Part shown: piece after piece, positions 8,390 to 12,422 of the stretch
Position numbering within the stretch: position 1 is the first letter of the stretch
How the letters are laid out: every line of letters starts with the position of its first letter
Assembly: GCA_030038335.1 (NCBI GenBank)
Contig: JASHPC010000047.1
Coordinates: forward strand, 1-12,422
Length of the DNA: 12,422 nucleotides
From: Vulcanimicrobiota bacterium
Lineage (GTDB): Bacteria > Vulcanimicrobiota > Vulcanimicrobiia > Vulcanimicrobiales > Vulcanimicrobiaceae
Direction: 5' to 3'
The notes under the pieces: model-generated
What the model saw: only the letters and a program-made list of their open reading frames with translations
What the model was told of the DNA's origin: nothing
Databases searched by the model: none
Translations under genes and position numbers: made by a program

Positions 8390-8419
8390 GGCGCGCCGCC
8401 GTGGGGAACCCCCAGCGCC
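8390..8419 (+). terminator. Possible weak hairpin between mfd and the foldase gene
   Basis: TGGGG (8402-8406) and CCCCA (8410-8414) form a 5-bp stem with loop AAC. The flanking GGCGC (8390-8394) and GCGCC (8415-8419) extend it across a 7-base bulge. A pyrimidine-rich stretch with TTTT (8434-8437) follows about 15 bases later. This is too far and too interrupted for a standard terminator. It could attenuate read-through from mfd or stabilise processed RNA, or mean nothing in such GC-rich DNA. Confidence 0.22.
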
Positions 8420-8437
8420 GGCCTTTCCCCCTCTTTT

Positions 8438-8441
8438 GGAG
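8438..8441 (+). promoter_or_regulatory. Ribosome binding site of the foldase lipoprotein
   Basis: GGAG at 8438-8441 lies 10 bases before the ATG at 8452. It decides that start over the in-frame GTG at 8401, which would add 17 residues in front of an otherwise classical signal peptide. Confidence 0.7.
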
Positions 8442-8451
8442 TGAAATTTTG

Positions 8452-9405
8452 ATGTCCAAAGCTCTCCGCATCATCGCGGGCTCGGTTCTCCTGTTGCTCG
8501 GCGTCTCGCTGGCAGCGTGTGCAGGTGGCGGTTCCGTCGTTACCGTGAACGGACAAGCCATCGACCGCGCGCAGTTCGACACGAAGCTCGAAGATAGTCC
8601 GGTCGCGCGCAATCTTCTGCAGCAGATGGTGCAGGAAGCGCTCATCACGCAATACGCGGCGCAGAATCACATCACGGTCTCCGACGCGGACATCGCCGCA
8701 CGCGAGAATCAACTGAAGGCGAACTACCCCGGCGCCGCCTGGGATCAACTTCTTCAAGCGCGCGGGCTTACGGAGCAAGACGTTCACGACGCGCTGCGCA
8801 TACAGCTCATCCTCGATAAGGCGCTGCAAAGCCAGATCACGGTGAGCGACGCGGAGATCGCGCAGTTCTTCCAGCGCAATCACGCAGCGTTCGACACCGC
8901 TGCCGAGGTCTGCGCGAAGCACATTCTCGTCTCCGATCTTCCGACTGCGAACAAGGTCGAGGCGGCGCTCAAGCAAAACGGCACCGGCGATTTCGCGGCC
9001 CTTGCTGCACAATACTCGATCGATCCCGGCACGAAGACGAAGGGCGGCGACCTCGGCTGTTTCCGCCGCGGACAGATGGTGAAGGCGTTCGACGACGCAG
9101 CGTTCTCGCTGCCGATCGGACAGGTCAGCCCACCGGTGCACACGCCATTCGGCTATCACATCATTCTCGTCACGTCGCGGCAACCGGCGCAGAAGGCAAC
9201 CCTCGCTTCCGCGCGCGATCGCATTAGACTCATGCTCGCGCAGCAGAAAGAAGCGCCGCTCGTCCAGCCGTTCCTCATGGGACTGCAGCAAAAGGCGACG
9301 ATCGTCGTGAACGATCCGCGCTTCGAAGGCTTGTTCCCGACGCCGCCGCCGGAAGTGGCACCGCCCGCGCCCGCGAGCGCAGCACCGGCTCCGGCGACAA
9401 CGTAA
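8452..9405 (+). CDS. SurA/PrsA-like peptidyl-prolyl cis-trans isomerase lipoprotein
   Basis: A 317-residue extracytoplasmic foldase. Residues 1-22 form a lipoprotein signal with lipobox LAAC, so Cys23 would be lipidated. A SurA_N-like chaperone region follows (about 28-140; VNGQAIDRAQFD, then LLQQMVQEALI, then VSDADIAARENQ). The parvulin rotamase domain (about 151-242) shows KHILV, FAALAAQYSIDPGTKTKGGDLG, FRRGQMVKAFDDAAFSLPIGQVS and FGYHIILV. Residues from about 298 form a Pro/Ala-rich tail. It should assist folding of exported proteins at the membrane or in the periplasm. Two cysteines, Cys154 just before AKHILV and Cys203 in GGDLGCF where many parvulins carry Trp, could form a disulfide. 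It sits between mfd and mazG. PrsA versus SurA naming is left open because only one parvulin domain is present. Confidence 0.93.
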   Translation: MSKALRIIAGSVLLLLGVSLAACAGGGSVVTVNGQAIDRAQFDTKLEDSPVARNLLQQMVQEALITQYAAQNHITVSDADIAARENQLKANYPGAAWDQLLQARGLTEQDVHDALRIQLILDKALQSQITVSDAEIAQFFQRNHAAFDTAAEVCAKHILVSDLPTANKVEAALKQNGTGDFAALAAQYSIDPGTKTKGGDLGCFRRGQMVKAFDDAAFSLPIGQVSPPVHTPFGYHIILVTSRQPAQKATLASARDRIRLMLAQQKEAPLVQPFLMGLQQKATIVVNDPRFEGLFPTPPPEVAPPAPASAAPAPATT

Positions 9406-9424
9406 GTAGGGTATCGAGCGTGAG

Positions 9425-10645
9425 ATGCTCGTCAAGATTGTCGGACTTGGACCCGGTGATCCACGATTGCTCACGCTCGGAAGCCTCGACGCGCTGCGCG
9501 CGGCCGGTCGCGCGATCGCGTTGCTTGCCCCCCGCGAACTCGTCGACTATCTTCGCGACGCCGGCGTAGAGATCGCAAGCGATCTCGCGCCGGCCGACGA
9601 CGCGCTCGTCGTTCGCGGAAGCACCGACGCGGTCTCGACGCTCTGCGCGTCGATCGACGCTTCGCGTGAAAGCGACGCACGCGACCTCGCAATCGCCGTG
9701 CTCGGCAATCCGCTCTCAGACTTTCCCGGCTTGCCTCCGCTTCTTCGCGCGCTCGACGCGCGCCGTATCCGAACGGAGATCGTTCCGGGTATGCCTCGCG
9801 CGACGCTCTCGGAGTCGGTAGCGATGCCGCTCGTGCCGTTGCCGCCGCAATCGGCGCGCTACTCTTGGGAGGATTTGATCGAGATCATGGCGCGATTGCG
9901 TCTCGGCTGTCCGTGGGATCGCGAACAGACGCATCGGAGCCTCATTCCATATCTCATCGAGGAGACGTACGAAGTCGTCGAAGCGATCGAGCAGGCCGCG
10001 CCGGAGCACGGCATGGAGCACCTCTGCGAAGAGCTCGGTGACTTGCTCTTACAGATCGTCTTTCACTCGCAGCTCGCAACGGAGACTGGCGCGTTCACGA
10101 TCGCCGACGTGATCGACTCTCTTGCAAACAAGATGGTACGACGCCATCCGCACGTCTTTGCCGACGCGGTCATCGAGGACGTCGACGCGCAGTGGCGCAG
10201 CTGGGAGCGGCTCAAGGCGGAAGAGGCGACGGGACGACGGCGCAGGAGCCGGCTGGAAGGGATTCCACGCCGTCTCGGCGCTTTGCAGCGCGGACAGCGA
10301 ATGCAAGAGAAGGCAGCGCGCGTCGGATTCGACTGGCCGGGCGTCGACGGCGTTCTCGACAAACTCGTCGAGGAAGTGCGGGAGCTCGCGCAGGCGCGTG
10401 AGAAAGCGCCGAACGACGAACACGTGCGCGAAGAGCTGGGCGACGTCTTCTTCACCCTTGTCAATCTCGCACGCGTGATTCACGTCGACGCTGAAGGCGC
10501 GATGCGCGAGGCGAATGAGAAGTTCTTGCGACGATTCGCGTACATGGAGCGCCGCGCAGCGGAGCAGCAGAAAGCATTGACGGATCTCGACTTGAGTCAA
10601 CTCGAGGAGTTATGGCAAGAAGCGAAGACGGTAGCCGCGCGATAA
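9425..10645 (+). CDS. mazG: MazG nucleoside triphosphate pyrophosphohydrolase with N-terminal half of a tetrapyrrole-methylase-type domain
   Basis: A 406-residue protein of the YabN type. The N-terminus (1 to about 140) resembles the first half of a TP methylase domain: VGLGPGDPRLLTLGSLDAL at the start and AVLGNPLSDFPGLPPLLRAL in the middle. It then passes directly into MazG at SWEDLIEIMARLRLGCPWDREQTH (about 146), without the second methylase half present in B. subtilis YabN (about 490 aa). Two MazG repeats follow with the metal-binding EExxE...ExxD pattern: EETYE and EELGD in the first, EEVRE and EELGD in the second, linked by MVRRHPHVF and KAARVGFDWP. MazG hydrolyses NTPs/dNTPs to NMP and pyrophosphate, cleaning the nucleotide pool. 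The ATG at 9425 is 19 bases after the foldase stop with a weak GAG-rich site. The 3' end overlaps the next gene by 34 bp, so co-transcription is likely. Confidence 0.94.
   Translation: MLVKIVGLGPGDPRLLTLGSLDALRAAGRAIALLAPRELVDYLRDAGVEIASDLAPADDALVVRGSTDAVSTLCASIDASRESDARDLAIAVLGNPLSDFPGLPPLLRALDARRIRTEIVPGMPRATLSESVAMPLVPLPPQSARYSWEDLIEIMARLRLGCPWDREQTHRSLIPYLIEETYEVVEAIEQAAPEHGMEHLCEELGDLLLQIVFHSQLATETGAFTIADVIDSLANKMVRRHPHVFADAVIEDVDAQWRSWERLKAEEATGRRRRSRLEGIPRRLGALQRGQRMQEKAARVGFDWPGVDGVLDKLVEEVRELAQAREKAPNDEHVREELGDVFFTLVNLARVIHVDAEGAMREANEKFLRRFAYMERRAAEQQKALTDLDLSQLEELWQEAKTVAAR
10604..10609 (+). promoter_or_regulatory. Ribosome binding site inside mazG for the ammonia-lyase gene
   Basis: GAGGAG at 10604-10609 lies within the mazG coding region, just before the ATG at 10612. 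The spacing is short (2 bases from the end of the motif, 4 if GAGG is used). It supports the 10612 start over the later GTG at 10651 and ATG at 10657. Confidence 0.55.
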
Positions 10646-11016
10646 TTCGCGTGCGAATGAGCGCAACGGATGCGCACTACGGGGGCAATCTCGTCGACGG
10701 CGCAAGAATGCTTGCGCTCTTCGGCGACGTCGCGACTGAGCTCATGATACGCGGCGACGGTGACGAAGGACTCTTTGCCGGTTACGAGCGCGTCGAGTTT
10801 CACGCGCCGGTGTACGCAGGAGACTACGTAGAAGCATCGGGCACGATCGTTGCGCGTGGTAATCGCTCTCGCCGTATGGAGTTTTCCGCCTATAAGGTAA
10901 TCGCGGCGGAGCCGCAGCGCGGAGCGAGCGCGGCGGCAGCGCTAACGGAGCCGCTGCTCGTCTGTACGGCAATAGGGACGTGCGTTGCGCCCCGCCAGGA
11001 AGAGCGGAAACGCTAG
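10612..11016 (+). CDS. kal: 3-aminobutyryl-CoA / beta-alanyl-CoA ammonia-lyase family hotdog protein
   Basis: A 134-residue hotdog-fold protein. The run IIRVRMSATDAHYGGNLV with DGARMLALFGDVATEL, then GDEGLFAGYERVEFHAPVYAGDY and ASGTIVARGNRSRRMEF, closely follows what I recall of Kal, 3-aminobutyryl-CoA ammonia-lyase of anaerobic lysine fermentation. It is less like the clostridial beta-alanyl-CoA ammonia-lyase. Kal eliminates ammonia from 3-aminobutyryl-CoA to give crotonyl-CoA. The C-terminus VCTAIGTCVAPR also matches. The start at 10612 overlaps mazG by 34 bp and has an internal Shine-Dalgarno. The segment VRMSATDAHYGG shows that a start at 10657 would cut into the conserved N-terminus. None of the other lysine-fermentation genes (kamA, kamDE, kdd, kce) is in the window, so the physiological substrate may differ, for example beta-alanyl-CoA or another acyl-CoA. 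A plain thioesterase is the main alternative. Confidence 0.82.
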   Translation: MARSEDGSRAIIRVRMSATDAHYGGNLVDGARMLALFGDVATELMIRGDGDEGLFAGYERVEFHAPVYAGDYVEASGTIVARGNRSRRMEFSAYKVIAAEPQRGASAAAALTEPLLVCTAIGTCVAPRQEERKR

Positions 11017-11040
11017 CGGCCTGACCGAAGCGAAGACGTC

Positions 11041-11601
11041 ATGTGGCGTCTGCCCGCGCGCCTGCTCGTACTCCCGATCCTCGCGTGCGTCGCATTCGGG
11101 GTGATGCGTCTGCAGGCCGCGCCAGACCAAGCGCCGCCGTCGCCGCCGCCGAGTCAAGCACCACCAACGCCCGCGCCAGTCACGCCCGCGCCGACGGCGA
11201 TACCCACGCAGTTGCTTCGCCCGTGGACACCGCCGACGCCATCGCCCACGCCGTCACCGGTGCCCACGGTAACGACAACGCCGACGACGCCGCAAGTTCC
11301 TGAGCTGCCACCGGACGCAATGCCGCAGATCGTCAGCGTCATGCTGCCTACGAACGTTGTGCACTCCGGAGAGACCGTCACAGGCGAAGTCATCGCATCG
11401 TCGAACGTAGCGAGCGTTGAAGTGAGCGTCGCCGGTTATTCAGAAGCGATGCAGAAGGTTGCTCCCGGACACTTCACGTTGAGCGTCGTCGTTCCGAGGT
11501 TGCCGTTCTTCTTACGCAATCATACGTACACGCTCGTCGTCTCCGCGCACAACAGCCGCGGCGACACCGTCTCGCAGTCGGTTCCCGTAACGCTCCGCTA
11601 G
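11041..11601 (+). CDS. Secreted or membrane-anchored proline-rich protein with Ig-like domain
   Basis: A 186-residue protein of unknown function. An Arg-containing N-terminus and a hydrophobic stretch (about 8-22, LLVLPILACVAFGVM) make a signal peptide or single anchor; Cys16 does not fit a proper lipobox. Residues about 27-97 are a Pro/Thr/Ala/Ser-rich spacer with repeated P-x-P units, likely extended across the periplasm or wall. The C-terminal 85 residues (from MPQIVSVMLP) look like one beta-sandwich, Ig-like or E-set: HSGETVTGEVIASSNVASVEVSVAG, then GHFTLSVVVPRLPFF, then YTLVVSAHNSRGD. No catalytic motif is visible. The ATG at 11041 lies 24 bp after the ammonia-lyase stop without a clear Shine-Dalgarno. 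It ends in a CTAG shared with the convergent gene. Confidence 0.75.
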   Translation: MWRLPARLLVLPILACVAFGVMRLQAAPDQAPPSPPPSQAPPTPAPVTPAPTAIPTQLLRPWTPPTPSPTPSPVPTVTTTPTTPQVPELPPDAMPQIVSVMLPTNVVHSGETVTGEVIASSNVASVEVSVAGYSEAMQKVAPGHFTLSVVVPRLPFFLRNHTYTLVVSAHNSRGDTVSQSVPVTLR

Positions 11602-12422
11602 TGTGGGACTTCGCAGGATTCAAAGGCGATATCGTAGATACCGAGCCCTCGCGCTTGCGGCGAAAAGCGCAGCTCGCGTTCCGGTGCCCACGTCGCGTTC
11701 GTTCCGATGATGTCATAGGCGCGCGCCGCATCGACGTCGACGAACGATTGCCCTGACGCGTCATATTGCACGTCTCTGCCCGCAAAAGATCTCGGTATCG
11801 GTTTCCCGTCGAGCGTCACGTCGACGATGACTGGTCCGCTTTCAGGCTTCATCACCGCCGTGACTTGAATCGCGTGGTACTTCATGGAGAAATATGCGCG
11901 GCCGGAATCCGAGACGGCGGCTTCATTCGTCATGTGCCACTCGCCCTGTAGGTAAATCGCGCCGTCGCGATGGTCTCCACCCGGATCCGCGTAATACGTG
12001 GCCTGGCTGCGATCCGACAGGACGGGAGCATCGGCGATGGGACGCCGTCCGACGAGAAGCTCCGGCGTCATTGGATAGCAGACCGCGCCGGGTTTATCGT
12101 AACTGTCTTGGGGAAGCAGCGCCATCGGTTCAGGAAGGTCGAGGCTTGGCTGCGTCACCTTCAACACGAGTTGTATGCGGCGCTCCGTATCTGGATAGCC
12201 GCCCTCACCGGCAAGACTTTCGACGAGTTGCTCGTTCGGGGCGAAGAGAAACTCGTGCGGCCACTCGTCGTTGCCGTAGCGATTCCAAATCGCGTTGTTC
12301 GCGTCGATAGCGATCGGCCACGTGATGCCCAGCCGGCGCGCGGCCGCCGCAACGTTCGCGGCATCGCCGGAGAAACCGAACTCCGGCGTCTGCACGCTGA
12401 CGATCTCAAAACCGTATTGATG
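11598..12422 (-). CDS. DipZ-type thioredoxin-like protein, C-terminal part (5' partial)
   Basis: The reading frame runs off the window end, reading HQYGFEIVSVQTPEF at its visible N-terminus, so 274 residues are seen and the true start and any CxxC motif lie outside. The first 80 residues are the second half of a thioredoxin/TlpA-like fold: VQTPEFGFSGD, ANVAAAARRLGITWPIAIDAN, IWNRYGNDEWPHEFLF, GEGGYPDTERRIQLVL. These match the extracytoplasmic redoxin of DipZ-like proteins. The remainder (from MTPELLVG) resembles the DipZ C-terminal beta-rich, carbohydrate-binding-like domain (Thioredoxin_10 type), with IYLQGEWHMTNE, VIVDVTLDGKPIP and RELRFSPQARGLGIYDIAF. Such proteins act in extracytoplasmic thiol redox or oxidative stress defence. 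A GTG at 12395 is an internal codon rather than the start, since the conserved fold continues upstream. It converges with the Ig-like gene. Confidence 0.82.
   Translation of the reverse strand, partial: HQYGFEIVSVQTPEFGFSGDAANVAAAARRLGITWPIAIDANNAIWNRYGNDEWPHEFLFAPNEQLVESLAGEGGYPDTERRIQLVLKVTQPSLDLPEPMALLPQDSYDKPGAVCYPMTPELLVGRRPIADAPVLSDRSQATYYADPGGDHRDGAIYLQGEWHMTNEAAVSDSGRAYFSMKYHAIQVTAVMKPESGPVIVDVTLDGKPIPRSFAGRDVQYDASGQSFVDVDAARAYDIIGTNATWAPERELRFSPQARGLGIYDIAFESCEVPH

Noticed and set aside
8390..8397. GGCGCGCC palindrome between mfd and the foldase gene
   Set aside because: An 8-base GC palindrome is unremarkable in this composition and there is no second copy nearby to suggest an operator.
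8257..9474. 405-codon minus-strand open frame opposite the foldase gene
   Set aside because: Shadow of a gene with signal peptide, lipobox and parvulin motifs; the antisense product is Arg/Glu-rich and unrecognisable.

Overview
This is a densely coding, high-GC bacterial chromosomal segment. Hand counts give about 77% GC for bases 5041-5100 but only 45% for 1861-1920 and 1921-1980, so one gene (DUF3800, 1594-2280) stands out from its surroundings. There are ten protein genes, two of them cut by the window edges, and no stretch over 300 bases lacks a gene. I see no rRNA, tRNA, CRISPR array, IS element or prophage. The order mfd, lipoprotein peptidyl-prolyl isomerase, mazG recalls Firmicutes, yet the composition is very GC-rich and the proteins are rich in extracytoplasmic Ig-like and proline-rich architectures. 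A deep-branching high-GC lineage, for example Candidatus Eremiobacterota (WPS-2), would fit. That is an inference from style, not a proof.

Layout. (1) 1-1537, plus strand: the end of an extracytoplasmic protein with a starch-binding/E-set-like domain, then a GtrB/DPM1-type polyprenyl-phosphate glycosyltransferase. (2) 1594-2419: a lower-GC DUF3800 gene closed by a clear rho-independent terminator. (3) 2420-3682, minus strand: pyrimidine-nucleoside (thymidine) phosphorylase, convergent with DUF3800 and divergent from the next gene. (4) 3734-11601, plus strand: an O-antigen ligase/polymerase-type membrane protein overlapping mfd (transcription-repair coupling factor), then a SurA/PrsA-like lipoprotein foldase, a MazG nucleotide pyrophosphohydrolase with half a methylase domain, a 3-aminobutyryl-CoA ammonia-lyase-like hotdog protein, and a secreted proline-rich Ig-like protein. 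Gaps are short or negative, so much of this block is probably co-transcribed. (5) 11598-12422, minus strand: the C-terminal part of a DipZ-type thioredoxin-like protein, convergent with the previous gene and sharing a CTAG in which both stop codons lie.

How the genes work together. The block mixes genome and nucleotide-pool maintenance (mfd, mazG, and deoA nearby) with envelope functions (glycosyltransferase, O-antigen ligase, foldase, Ig-like protein, DipZ-like protein). I found no convincing multi-gene novel system. The items most worth a second look are the solitary ammonia-lyase gene translationally tied to mazG, the half-methylase MazG fusion, the AT-richer DUF3800 insertion, and a divergent thymidine phosphorylase with a shortened C-terminal loop.
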